Shown here in pieces: positions 47,836 through 58,130 of a DNA stretch of 64,000 nt. Below the pieces are notes generated by a model. It saw nothing but the letters and a program-made list of their open reading frames with translations. It searched no databases and was not told where the DNA came from. Positions within the stretch are counted from its first letter, which is position 1. Each line of letters begins with the position of its first letter. The translations under genes were made by a program, and so were the position numbers. The stretch comes from Alphaproteobacteria bacterium (GTDB taxonomy: Bacteria > Pseudomonadota > Alphaproteobacteria > Rhizobiales > Rhizobiaceae): positions 682,001 through 746,000 of the forward strand of contig JANSYK010000001.1 of the NCBI GenBank assembly GCA_024742485.1, read 5' to 3'.

Positions 47836-48210
47836 TCAGTCGGCCGCAGCGCACTCAACCGAGACCTCCGCATAGTCCAGAATGCCTGCAATCGGCGCAC
47901 TTGGCTTGCGCACCACGACCAGAACCCTTCGAATAGGCTGAAAAGTGTCGCAAAGAACCGTGCCGATGCGATGGGCAAGGGCTTCAATGAGGTAGAAGCG
48001 CTCATTTTGCACGACCTGCTCCGCAACCGAAAAAACCGCGCCGTAATCTACTGTGCTTTCCAGATCGTCGTCGCTGAGTGCCCGCGTCGGGCGCACCTCC
48101 ATTTCGATATCGACATAAAAGCGCTGGCCGAGTTCGAATTCGCTTTCCAAAGCCCCATGTCGGCCAAAAAAGGCACAATTCTTGAGTTTGATCTTGATCG
48201 TTTCGGTCAT
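47836..48210 (-). CDS. folB: Dihydroneopterin aldolase
   Basis: A 124-residue FolB: KNCAFFGRHGALESEFELGQ, YVDIEMEV, STVDYGAVFSV and FYLIEALAHRIGTVLC. It converts dihydroneopterin to HMDP. It overlaps the folP stop by 4 bases and ends 4 bases before folK. Confidence 0.96.
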   Translation of the reverse strand: MTETIKIKLKNCAFFGRHGALESEFELGQRFYVDIEMEVRPTRALSDDDLESTVDYGAVFSVAEQVVQNERFYLIEALAHRIGTVLCDTFQPIRRVLVVVRKPSAPIAGILDYAEVSVECAAAD

Positions 48211-49067
48211 GGCAACTTCCCGTCTCGTTTGACCGCCAATGTAGCGTCAGCCATCGCCAGGGCATCTTTGCTTGTCGCCACGTCGTGAACGCGAAACAAC
48301 GCCGCGCCTTCCATCCGGAGCAGTACCGTCGTCGCTGCGGTCGCCACGTCCCGCTCGTGCATCTCCCGACCACTGACCGACCCGATGAAGCGCTTTCGCG
48401 ATGTGCCCGCGATCAGCGGAAATCCAAGATCATGCAATTCTGCGAACCGTGCCATCAATTCCACATTTTCGTCTTTGTCCTTGGCAAAACCAAAACCCGG
48501 ATCAAGTATGATGGCATCTTCGGGAAGTCCGGCAGCCAGGGCAAGCTCGACAGACCGGGAAAGAAAGGCGCGCTGGTCAGCAATGACGTCCGCCTCTTTG
48601 CGCCGATCCCGCCCGGTGTGCATGATACAGACACCGGCGCCCAGTTCAGCGGCTGTCGCGGCGATATCGGGATCCTTCTGCAAGCCCCAGACATCGTTGA
48701 TAATATGCGCGCCGGCTTCGCATGCCATTCGCGCCGTTTGCGCCCGGTAGGTGTCGACAGATATCAGCACATCGCTGCGTTGCGATACCGCCTCGATAAC
48801 CGGCATGATTCTGGCTTGTTCGGTTGATGCATCGATTTCCTGGGCACCGGGGCGCGTCGATTCCCCACCTATGTCGACGATGGCAGCCCCTTCCCGATCC
48901 ATCCCCAGCGCCGCGTCAATCGCTGCCTGGGCCGTATCGAAGCGGCCCCCGTCGGAAAAGGAATCCGGCGTGACGTTGACAATGCCCATCAGGTGACCGC
49001 GCGGGCCCAGATCGAGGAAACGGCCGTGACCGACGCGCCAGCGCCGTGTTGCAAAATTGTCCGTCAT
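48207..49067 (-). CDS. folP: Dihydropteroate synthase
   Basis: A 286-residue TIM barrel condensing HMDP pyrophosphate with p-aminobenzoate, the sulfonamide target. MGIVNVTPDSFSDGG, GAAIVDIGGESTRPGA, ISVDTYRAQTA and IAGTSRKRFIG are diagnostic. Gene order folP-folB-folK with overlaps indicates one transcript. It is 30 bases downstream of the ferredoxin reductase gene. Confidence 0.97.
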   Translation of the reverse strand: MTDNFATRRWRVGHGRFLDLGPRGHLMGIVNVTPDSFSDGGRFDTAQAAIDAALGMDREGAAIVDIGGESTRPGAQEIDASTEQARIMPVIEAVSQRSDVLISVDTYRAQTARMACEAGAHIINDVWGLQKDPDIAATAAELGAGVCIMHTGRDRRKEADVIADQRAFLSRSVELALAAGLPEDAIILDPGFGFAKDKDENVELMARFAELHDLGFPLIAGTSRKRFIGSVSGREMHERDVATAATTVLLRMEGAALFRVHDVATSKDALAMADATLAVKRDGKLP

Positions 49068-49097
49068 GGCAATCCCGGGTCGTTGACTTCAGTCGCC

Positions 49098-50470
<1,373 letters not shown>

Positions 50471-50503
50471 GAATTCCGGCTCCGCTCATTCAGTCCCACA
50501 GCG

Positions 50504-50531
50504 GAGTTAAAGAGCCTGACAGGGATGTCAA
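50504..50531 (-). promoter_or_regulatory. Sigma-70 promoter for the ferredoxin operon
   Basis: The reverse strand reads TTGACA, a 16-base spacer and TAACTC. The -35 is consensus. The -10 ends 33 bases before the ferredoxin start. Confidence 0.5.
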
Positions 50532-50645
50532 GCTCCGAGGAGCAATTCTGTACAGCAGGTGTCCGCATTGCGGCGAAAACCGCCGCAAATCAACAGATTA
50601 TGTCCGGCTTACGTCCGGCGACCGGACACACACCCTGTCGTTCGA

Positions 50646-51026
50646 TCAACGCGATAGTCCGGAGACGAAGTTTTCGACATCCACGACCGCTTCGCTGAGC
50701 GCGTCATGCAGGATCCCGTCATTCGGGTCCTTTTCCAGACACTTGGCGGCCTTCGACACACAGAAGGCACCGACATTCGATGCAGATCCGTAAAGTGTCC
50801 GCACGACGGCAAGCCGGTCCTTCTTGCCGGTCAGATGACTGGAGCCGCAGAGCTGGTTGACACATTGGCGCGCCTGACGCGCAAACAGTCCCAGGACCTG
50901 CGCCTCCGCTTCCTTGTCTCCCATCGTCTTGCGGGCCAGATGGACAAGATCGATCGGCCGCTCACTGGAGGGGCTGACACTGTTATGAAGATCCGGAGAC
51001 TGAAAAGCCTCGCTGTAGCAAGCCAT
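50646..51026 (-). CDS. Hpt-fold protein lacking the phospho-accepting histidine
   Basis: A 126-residue protein. RPIDLVHLARKTMGDKEAEA, LGLFARQARQCVNQL and VVRTLYGSASNVGAFCVSK match the helices of histidine phosphotransfer domains. In Hpt proteins the key motif reads HxLKG; here the same place is RTLYG, with CGG for Arg where His is expected and TAC for the Lys. It therefore probably cannot carry phosphate and may act as a binding partner or inhibitor. It is divergent from the GPR-like gene. Confidence 0.75.
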   Translation of the reverse strand: MACYSEAFQSPDLHNSVSPSSERPIDLVHLARKTMGDKEAEAQVLGLFARQARQCVNQLCGSSHLTGKKDRLAVVRTLYGSASNVGAFCVSKAAKCLEKDPNDGILHDALSEAVVDVENFVSGLSR

Positions 51027-51126
51027 GATTTTCCCTTTCCCGATAGTCCCGCTTTCCAGTGCATCGCAGATTCATCGGAATTGCCTTAATGTCGGCGTAG
51101 ATTGGTGCAAAAAACTGAGCTTATGG

Positions 51127-51141
51127 TTAACGCGGGGTAAA
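51127..51141. promoter_or_regulatory. Near-consensus CtrA-type site
   Basis: TTAA-CGCGGGG-TAAA differs by one base from TTAA-N7-TTAA, the CtrA box. It sits between the Hpt-like gene and the GPR-like gene, and CtrA is the output of CckA. Confidence 0.35.
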
Positions 51142-51201
51142 TACCGGAAATCAGGTCAATTTTTCGTTCCACTGAGATAATCTGTGATAATTCGTTAAGG
51201 A

Positions 51202-51220
51202 CGCGAACCCTTTATTCGCG
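51202..51220. repeat. CGCGAA-N7-TTCGCG inverted repeat
   Basis: A 6-base inverted repeat with a 7-base spacer, 221 bases before the GPR-like start. It could be an operator; no regulator is assigned. Confidence 0.4.
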
Positions 51221-51269
51221 CACATTAATTTGTTTCCAATGAGTATCTGTGCAAGAAAGGAAAGCTGGC

Positions 51270-51356
51270 ATGCGACCGCTTATTTTGCGGCGTATGGAGT
51301 GGGTTGGTGTTGATTTGTTTTCTATCGAAACAGGAGAAACACCGCGCTGGCGGTAG
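51270..51356 (+). CDS. Candidate 28-codon leader ORF ahead of the GPR-like gene
   Basis: ATG at 51270 with AAGGAAAG 5 bases upstream, then 28 codons to TAG. The peptide starts MRPLILRRMEWVGVD and ends in a basic, aromatic GETPRWR tail. It lies 84 bases before the giant gene in the same direction, so it could be a translational leader or a small protein. Its ribosome site is better than that of the main gene, but there is no homology support. Confidence 0.35.
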   Translation: MRPLILRRMEWVGVDLFSIETGETPRWR

Positions 51357-51440
51357 CAAACTCGCTCTCCGGTTATCCGGAACGGGTGCCCAGGCAAATA
51401 TGCCGGGTTGGTTTGTACAGAGTACGAGGCATTGATCAGG

Positions 51441-54400
51441 ATGGCGAAAAGAAGCGCTCAAAGTAAGTCTGTCGGCGACGATCCACTCAAGGCGTTGGAA
51501 GACGCTCTGCGGCTGGATCTTGAGAAAGACGGCGGATTGGATGGATCGGACGAGCCATCCTTGGATGACTTGGAAGCACAGGTTGCATCTGCGGCTGCCG
51601 AATTGGCAAAGGCCGATAGTGCGCCCGCGCCTGCCCCCGCTCCAAAGAGACAGCCGGCGCGCGCAGCTTCAAGCGCCCCACAACGCGCTGCTGCGCAAAA
51701 GCAGGCCGCGCCGAAGGAAAACGCCGGATCGGGCCGGTTGCCGCGACAGCAGCAAGCCAGGCCCCAGCCTCGTCCGCAAAAACGGGCCAGCGCCATTGCT
51801 GCCCAAAAACCGCCGCAGGCAAAACCATCATCTCCGCTGTTCGCACCGGCCAATGATGACAGCCGGGAATCGCGCGCCGCGATCATGCGCTCTCTGGACG
51901 GCAAGGGTGCCCGTTCGTCGAAGGCCATTACCTATGGACTTGCCGGGCTGTGGGTCATCGGTGGGCTTGGATTTGCAAACCTGGCCTATGGTCCCGGCAT
52001 CTGGCAGGCCCGTTCACTGGGCGATTTCGCCACCTACCCTGAATATCTGGTCACATTTCTGGCCGTCCTCCTGCCCGCGATGCTTATCCTGGCATTTGGC
52101 ATGATGATCGCGCGCGCCCAGGAAATGCGCGCCGTTGCCCGCTCAATGGCCGAGTTGGCTGTTCGGCTGTTCGAGCCTGAAACGATGGCAACCGACAACA
52201 TCATGCGTGTCGGACAGGCCGTCCGCCGCGAAGTTTCAGCCATCAATGAAGGCATAGAAAGAACCATTGCGCGCGCCTCCGAGCTGGAGACACTGGTGCA
52301 TTCGGAAATCAATGCGCTGGAACACAGCTATTCGGACAACGAAGTCAGGCTTCGCAGCCTTGTCGAAGGTTTGAGCAACGAACGCGAGGCGATTGTCAGC
52401 CACTCCGAACGGGTTCGAGCATCCATTGTCAGTGCGCATGAGCAATTGCGCGAAGAACTGGAAACCGCCGGTGACGAGATCTCCGGCCGCATTTCGACAT
52501 CGGGCAAGGCCGTCGCCGCCCTGTTGGACACGCGTACCACGAAACTCGGTGAACAGGCTGACGAACTGACCCAGTCTGTTTCGGACCTGCTGCAGAAGCG
52601 GACCGAAGCGCTGATGCTGTCATTCGGCAATTCGGGCCGTGCCCTTGCCAAGGAATTCGACAACCGGCTTGAAGCCCTTCAGGGCAATCTGACCGACCAT
52701 GGCGAACAATTGCTGGGTGAGTTCGAAACACGTGCTTCGTCGATCGACAGCAACACCAAGAAACTCAACACCATCCTCAATGAACGGGCACGTCAGCTCA
52801 ACGAAACCCTGATTACCCGTACCAAGGAAATCACGGAAAGTCTGACTGTCGGAGAACAGGCACTCAGCAGCGGCCTGGATGGCGTCATTGAATCGCTCAA
52901 CGGCAAACTCGACGAAAAGGCGGTCAATTTCCGCCAGAGCCTGCAGAACCACACCGAAGACACCATGAGCGATCTGGATACTCGCTCGGGCTTCTTCGCC
53001 GAGCGGTTGCAGGGAACCATATCGCAGCTCAACACGGCCTTCGATGAGCGTGTTGCCGAGTTTACATCGGCCTTTGAAGACCGCAGCGGCACACTGGCTT
53101 CCAAACTCAGTGACAGCCTCCGCGACATCAATGACACCCTGTCCGGCAGCACCGGTACAATCGAGGGAATTCTGAACTCCAATGCCACGCGCATTGCCGA
53201 CGGACTGGCTGAAAAAACCGCTTCGCTTGAAGAAATGCTGAGCGGCAGCAGCCTCGAAATCGAGCGCAAGCTGGAAGCCAAGGTCGGATCCGTTGAAGCC
53301 GCCCTCAACACCACGAACGAGCGCGTTGACGATCTCATGCAGGGTGGAACAGAAGCCATTGGACGTGCCGTCGGAGAACGCACGGCGGCCTTGGCATCAA
53401 CTTTGGATTCAAGTGCCAAGAACATTGCCGGCCTGCTCAACAGTGGCGCACAGACCATCAACAATGCGGCCATAGAAAACGCACAGCAGCTTGAATCGAC
53501 TCTAAGCAGCAGTGCTGAGCGTCTCGAAGGGCTGATCAGCTTCGGCACGGCGTCCATCAACAATGCGACCACGGACAGTGCAGAAAAACTGGAAACCACA
53601 CTGGGAGCCAATGCGGAACGTCTGCAAACGGTCTTCAAGGAAGGCACGCAGTCGATTGCCGGAACCTCCAACGAGAGCACCCAGGCACTGGCCAACACTC
53701 TGACAACCAATGCCGATCGACTGGACGGATTGCTGACCGAAGGCGCATCCGCCGTGAGCAAGGCGGTGACGGAAAACACCCACGCCCTCGCCGTTACTTT
53801 GGGATCGAATGCCGAGCGGATCGACAACATTATCCGTGAAGGCAAGGACACGATTGCCCGGTCTGTCGTCGACAACACCCAGTCACTTGGTTCGACCCTG
53901 GAAGAAACAGCCCAGCAGATTGACGGGCTGATGAAGGAAAGCACCAGCGCCATCGCACAATCGGTCGAGGGCAATGCGCAAAATCTTGCAGAAACCATGC
54001 AGGAAAGCGCAACGCGGATCGACACGCTGATGAAGGACAATGCATCTGCCATCACGCAATCGGTGGAAGGCAATGCACAGGTTCTCGCGTCGACACTGGA
54101 AGAACGGACCCATGCATTGGGTACGACCCTTCAGGACCGTGGTCGGGCCCTGGCTGCCGCCCTTGACAGCAGCACCGGCACACTTGCGTCCGCTTTGGAG
54201 GAACGTGAACTGTCGTTGACATCCACATTGGATGACCGGACCCAGACGCTGTCGGCCAATCTGGATGACCGGACCCAGACGCTTTCTGCCAATCTGGACG
54301 ACCGGACACAGACGCTGTCTGCATCCCTGGACGACAGAACGCACGCCCTCGCCTCCACCCTGGCCGATAGCGCCACGCAGATCAACGGACTGGTCAGTGA

Positions 54401-57050
54401 AGGCGCTGAAGCGATCGCCAAATCGGTCGAAGGCAACACACGGGCGCTGGCAGCCACCTTGGGCTCCAACGCCGAGCGTCTCGATAATCTGGTGCGCGAC
54501 GGTGCTGAATCCATCACCAAATCGGTGGTCGACAACACCCAGGCGCTGGAACTCACGCTCGAGACCAACGCAGATCGTATCGAAACGATGCTGAACACCG
54601 GCAACAATGCGATTTACGACACGCTTGCGAAGGAAACAGCGGCCCTTTCCAACAAACTCGACGAATCCGTTGGATCCATGGACGCCATTCTCGTCGAAAA
54701 TGTCGAGCGCATCGGCACAACGATGGACGGGCGGACCGCCAATATCGAAGAACGCCTGCAGACAATGAACACGGCGTTGAATTCAGGACTCGAAAGCGTC
54801 AGCACGACGATTGAAAGCCAGGCACGCGGCATGGCCACCTCCCTGCGGGAAGCCGTGTCACAAGCGGTTGAGCAAATGGATGCCGAAGCGGAACGCTCGG
54901 CGCAGTCGCTTGACGGCATCAGCGAGAAATTTGCGTCGCAGCTCAATTCGGCCGCAGCCAATTACTCCGAGGCGGTTGAAGTGCGGATCTCCGAGCGGGC
55001 CGAGTCGCTGAACAGGCAACTCTCGGAACTCACCGGGCATCTGAGTGAAAGCGAAACCGGCATATTGACAGCGGCGCAGTCGATCACAAGCGCAGCCACA
55101 AGCGCCGGCGACAAGATGGAACAGCAGGCTCAGGCCATTGCCGTTCAGTTTGCCGATAGCGAAAAGGCGCTGGATGTGCGCAATGACGCCATTCGTTCCG
55201 CGCTCGATGAAAGGACGCGGGAGCTTAACTCCATGCTCTCCAGCCGTTCCAGCGAGTTTGCCAGCCTGATCGAAGAAAAGGCTGCTCCGCTGGTCGAAAC
55301 CTACGCTGAGCATGGCAACGAGATTGCCAGACGCCTGGACGAAATCAGCCGCGACAGCGCTGAGAAGATGAATGCCCAGAGCACCGCCTTGGTCGATGCA
55401 CTGACATCGCGCACAAGCGAAACCCTGGCAGCCATCGAAAGCGCCGGCAGCGGCCTGAAGTCCGAAGTCACGGAACTGGTCGCCGAACTTGGCCGAAGCA
55501 ATTCTGCGATTTCCAACCTGGTCAACAACACGGCCGCAACGCTTGTCGATGTCGACACCAAACTGACGGAAACAACAGAGAAGTTTGCCGGTTCTGCCGG
55601 CAAGGCAGCCGAACTGTTCGCCGACTCCACTCAGGTGCTTCAGTCGAACATCAACCAGCTCGACACGATCTCCAACGACACGCTTGGACGGGTCAGTGCG
55701 ATCGCCGGAAGCTTTGATGATCATTCGAAGGTTCTGGCCTCCGCATCCGATCTGCTGGGTTCGGCACAATCGAGCCTCGCCAACACCCTGGAAGAGCGCA
55801 AGGACGCCCTGGATGGCCTGTCCAGCGGTCTGGTCAAGCGGTCCGAAGAAATCGAAAAGACCATGCGGTCACTCGAAACGATTGTCGAAGATGCCTTTGG
55901 CAAAGCCAAGGAAAGGGCGACATCGACAGCCTCAGAGCTCTCAGGCAGCCTGTCGTCGTCGCTTGAAAAGATCGGCGGGATGCTGGCCGATACGGAAAGC
56001 CGCTCCGCCAGTGCCGCGGAAAAGATGCGCGGTGCGATCAAGGACGCGGTGGAGGATGCCGTCAAGCGTTTCTCCGGTGCAACCGACGAGATCCGCAAAT
56101 CCGCCGGCGAAATTCGCGACGAATTGAAGGAGACCAGATCGGAAATCAAGAAAGGCGTTTTCGATCTGCCGGAAGAAACACGCGAAAGCACAGCAGCGAT
56201 GCGCAACGCCGTATCCGAGCAGATCAAGGCGCTGCAGGATTTGTCCGCGATCGTCGAGCAATCTTCCCAGATGCTCGAACACTCCGGACCTGGTGCGCCT
56301 GAGCCAAAGACCGTTGCGCCACCTGCCCCGACACCAGCACCTGCGCCTGCACCCGCTGCAGCCGCCGTCGCTGCGACGGCCGCGCCGTCGGTCACCAAGG
56401 AGCCTCAGCCCGCTGCTGTGTCAGCTGCGCCCGCTCCGCGCCCCAGCCGGGTCACCTCGCCGATGGAAACCAAACCGGCTGCAGCCCCGGCACCTGCCAA
56501 ACCGGCGACCGGACTACGGGGTGGATTGTCCGCCTCGACGACCACCGGTGCGTCTCGGCCAAACGACACCCGCAAGCCGCAGGGTGAAGGATGGGTCCGT
56601 GATTTGCTGCGTGGTGCTTCGCAGGACGAGGACAGCGCCGCCACGCCGCAACGCAATGCAGGTGCAGCAGCACCCAACAGCAATGGCCGCACCAGAAACC
56701 CGCGTCAGATGGTGGAATCACTGAATTCGCTGTCGGTCGACATTGCCCGCGCAATCGACCACGACGCCTCCGTTGATTTGTGGAGACGGTACCAGAGTGG
56801 TGAACGGGATATCTTCACCCGCCGCCTTTACACACTCAAAGGGCAAAAGACCTTTGAGGAAATCAAGACCAAGTACAATCAGGAACCCGAGTTCCGCAGT
56901 GCAGTCGATCACTATATTCTTGATTTTGAAAAGCTGCTCGGAGATGTCGCGAAAAACGATCGCGACAAGGTGGTGACCCAGACCTATCTGACCTCAGATA
57001 CCGGCAAGGTCTATACCATGCTTGCCCATGCAAGCGGCCGTTTGAAATAG
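51441..57050 (+). CDS. Giant membrane-anchored coiled-coil protein, Growth Pole Ring (GPR)-like
   Basis: 1,869 residues. Residues 1-160 are Ala/Pro/Gln-rich and basic; helices at about 163-184 and 201-224 anchor it in the inner membrane; residues about 230-1615 are nearly unbroken apolipoprotein/MCP-like helix with 11-residue repeats; residues 1615-1690 are Ala/Pro-rich; a conserved globular end (1753-1869) includes SVDIARAIDHDASVDLWRRY. This layout matches GPR (Atu1348) of Agrobacterium tumefaciens, which forms a ring at the growth pole and is essential for polar growth and rod shape. The start at 51441 is the ATG in AGGATGGCG; an upstream frame at 51408 adds 11 residues. Confidence 0.8.
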   Translation: MAKRSAQSKSVGDDPLKALEDALRLDLEKDGGLDGSDEPSLDDLEAQVASAAAELAKADSAPAPAPAPKRQPARAASSAPQRAAAQKQAAPKENAGSGRLPRQQQARPQPRPQKRASAIAAQKPPQAKPSSPLFAPANDDSRESRAAIMRSLDGKGARSSKAITYGLAGLWVIGGLGFANLAYGPGIWQARSLGDFATYPEYLVTFLAVLLPAMLILAFGMMIARAQEMRAVARSMAELAVRLFEPETMATDNIMRVGQAVRREVSAINEGIERTIARASELETLVHSEINALEHSYSDNEVRLRSLVEGLSNEREAIVSHSERVRASIVSAHEQLREELETAGDEISGRISTSGKAVAALLDTRTTKLGEQADELTQSVSDLLQKRTEALMLSFGNSGRALAKEFDNRLEALQGNLTDHGEQLLGEFETRASSIDSNTKKLNTILNERARQLNETLITRTKEITESLTVGEQALSSGLDGVIESLNGKLDEKAVNFRQSLQNHTEDTMSDLDTRSGFFAERLQGTISQLNTAFDERVAEFTSAFEDRSGTLASKLSDSLRDINDTLSGSTGTIEGILNSNATRIADGLAEKTASLEEMLSGSSLEIERKLEAKVGSVEAALNTTNERVDDLMQGGTEAIGRAVGERTAALASTLDSSAKNIAGLLNSGAQTINNAAIENAQQLESTLSSSAERLEGLISFGTASINNATTDSAEKLETTLGANAERLQTVFKEGTQSIAGTSNESTQALANTLTTNADRLDGLLTEGASAVSKAVTENTHALAVTLGSNAERIDNIIREGKDTIARSVVDNTQSLGSTLEETAQQIDGLMKESTSAIAQSVEGNAQNLAETMQESATRIDTLMKDNASAITQSVEGNAQVLASTLEERTHALGTTLQDRGRALAAALDSSTGTLASALEERELSLTSTLDDRTQTLSANLDDRTQTLSANLDDRTQTLSASLDDRTHALASTLADSATQINGLVSEGAEAIAKSVEGNTRALAATLGSNAERLDNLVRDGAESITKSVVDNTQALELTLETNADRIETMLNTGNNAIYDTLAKETAALSNKLDESVGSMDAILVENVERIGTTMDGRTANIEERLQTMNTALNSGLESVSTTIESQARGMATSLREAVSQAVEQMDAEAERSAQSLDGISEKFASQLNSAAANYSEAVEVRISERAESLNRQLSELTGHLSESETGILTAAQSITSAATSAGDKMEQQAQAIAVQFADSEKALDVRNDAIRSALDERTRELNSMLSSRSSEFASLIEEKAAPLVETYAEHGNEIARRLDEISRDSAEKMNAQSTALVDALTSRTSETLAAIESAGSGLKSEVTELVAELGRSNSAISNLVNNTAATLVDVDTKLTETTEKFAGSAGKAAELFADSTQVLQSNINQLDTISNDTLGRVSAIAGSFDDHSKVLASASDLLGSAQSSLANTLEERKDALDGLSSGLVKRSEEIEKTMRSLETIVEDAFGKAKERATSTASELSGSLSSSLEKIGGMLADTESRSASAAEKMRGAIKDAVEDAVKRFSGATDEIRKSAGEIRDELKETRSEIKKGVFDLPEETRESTAAMRNAVSEQIKALQDLSAIVEQSSQMLEHSGPGAPEPKTVAPPAPTPAPAPAPAAAAVAATAAPSVTKEPQPAAVSAAPAPRPSRVTSPMETKPAAAPAPAKPATGLRGGLSASTTTGASRPNDTRKPQGEGWVRDLLRGASQDEDSAATPQRNAGAAAPNSNGRTRNPRQMVESLNSLSVDIARAIDHDASVDLWRRYQSGERDIFTRRLYTLKGQKTFEEIKTKYNQEPEFRSAVDHYILDFEKLLGDVAKNDRDKVVTQTYLTSDTGKVYTMLAHASGRLK
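54099..54362 (+). repeat. Eight tandem 33-base (11-residue) repeats in the GPR-like gene
   Basis: Eight in-frame 33-base units encode 11-residue blocks. Units five and six (54231-54296) code for the identical DDRTQTLSANL, and unit seven (54297-54329) for DDRTQTLSASL; the others diverge, for example EERTHALGTTL and DDRTHALASTL. An 11-residue period is the hendecad of straight coiled coils and apolipoproteins. Low divergence of units five to seven suggests recent duplication. Confidence 0.85.
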
Positions 57051-57361
57051 AAATGACGGCCGGGCAGCCGATACAGCGCATGCCCGGCCGGTCTCCTGTT
57101 CAACGGGAACTCCGGTAGCACTTCCCGACAGACATATTTGCGCAACTGGCACATGCGAAGGCAAACCAACCTGAAACTGTGTTCTGGCCATGCATGCCGG
57201 GGCCAGCAGGGTGATGAATCACTCCTCGCTGTCTGCATTGCCCACGCCGACCGATGCACTGTATCGCACGCTGTAACCGCACCTACCCGGACAAGCAGCT
57301 TGGCGCATGAAGACGAGGTCGGTCAGTATTGAGGATCGTTGGTCCTGTTCACAAGGCCAGA
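57051..57361. other. Convergent gap after the GPR-like gene
   Basis: 311 bases between convergent ends. The first 40 hold an inverted repeat; otherwise I see nothing: frames here have no ribosome sites or family motifs. Confidence 0.45.
57057..57090 (+). terminator. Candidate terminator after the GPR-like gene
   Basis: CGGCCGGGC and GCCCGGCCG form a 9-base GC stem with a 16-base loop, 7 bases after the stop. There is no T-run, so it may need Rho. Confidence 0.5.
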
Positions 57362-57964
57362 TCAGATGATTTTGAGCGCCCATGAAACGATGTCACGGAC
57401 AACCTCACCATTGGCCCGGTCGAGCGCCGCAATGAACGCATCCTTGCCCTCGCCGCTGACCGGCGATGTAGCCTGAAACACCCGCTGCGCCCTGACAACG
57501 CCGTTTCGGTCATTGATGATGCGTACCGAGATTTCGACAACCGCGGTGTCCCCACCACCGGCCACCACCTCGAATGCCCGGATTGTCGGTGAAACCAGAT
57601 AGTCGACCGCAAGTCCGTCACCGGGCTTGCCAACGCCGCCCAGCCGCTTGGAATCCTCAAAAGCCTGGATCAGCTTCTGTTGCACGACCGCCGGCAGATT
57701 ATCGTTCCACTGGGATTTTGAGAGATATTCAATCGATGACGGTGAGGTGCGGACCACGATGTTCGAACCGTCCAGCGATTTCAGCGCCGTCGGATCCGTC
57801 ACGACGATCTGGCGCCGCCTGGAATAGGGTCCGCGTACCGGTTCGATATCGGTCAATTCGAAAGTATCAGGCGGCGGGCCGCTGAAAACCGAGCAACCGG
57901 GCAGCATGGCGGCACTGACGATCAACAACGCAGCGGCGCGCAGGTGTTTTTGCCTTTTGGTCAA
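57362..57964 (-). CDS. ABC-type transport auxiliary lipoprotein (PqiC/DUF330-like)
   Basis: A 200-residue lipoprotein with lipobox LPGCS and the LSKSQWNDNLPAVVQQKLIQAF motif of the auxiliary components of Mce transporters. The mature part probably sits at the outer membrane. It closes the mlaE-mlaF-mlaD series and follows mlaD by 166 bases. Confidence 0.9.
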   Translation of the reverse strand: MTKRQKHLRAAALLIVSAAMLPGCSVFSGPPPDTFELTDIEPVRGPYSRRRQIVVTDPTALKSLDGSNIVVRTSPSSIEYLSKSQWNDNLPAVVQQKLIQAFEDSKRLGGVGKPGDGLAVDYLVSPTIRAFEVVAGGGDTAVVEISVRIINDRNGVVRAQRVFQATSPVSGEGKDAFIAALDRANGEVVRDIVSWALKII

Positions 57965-58130
57965 TTCGGTCCCCTCACTTCTGCCTTTCGGCAGCCCATT
58001 TTACCCATACATTCGTCGACAAATCCACACCAGACAGTTTCACGTTTTGTCAGAAACGTGACAACTGTGTGGAATGTTGGTTTTATCGCTGCATTCAGGT
58101 TTTGCCGTTTCCGTCAAAACCCGAATTGCT

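Larger units (their letters stand above)
51027..51440. other. Divergent region between Hpt-like gene and GPR-like gene
   Basis: 414 bases. They hold a TTAA-N7-TAAA site (51127-51141), a CGCGAA-N7-TTCGCG inverted repeat (51202-51220), and a 28-codon frame at 51270. I see no RNA gene. Confidence 0.5.

Noticed and set aside
51225-51461. Reverse-strand 78-codon frame upstream of the GPR-like gene
   Set aside because: It spans the real start and has no ribosome site or family pattern.
52793-54073. 426-codon reverse frame, Ser/Arg-rich, over the GPR-like gene
   Set aside because: Composition mirrors the repeats on the coding strand.
54099-54362. Regular direct repeats considered as CRISPR
   Set aside because: Units are contiguous, in-frame and coding, with no spacers.
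58098-58121. Imperfect hairpin GGTTTTG / CAAAACC after mlaD
   Set aside because: Only 7 paired bases with an internal mismatch; too weak to call a terminator.
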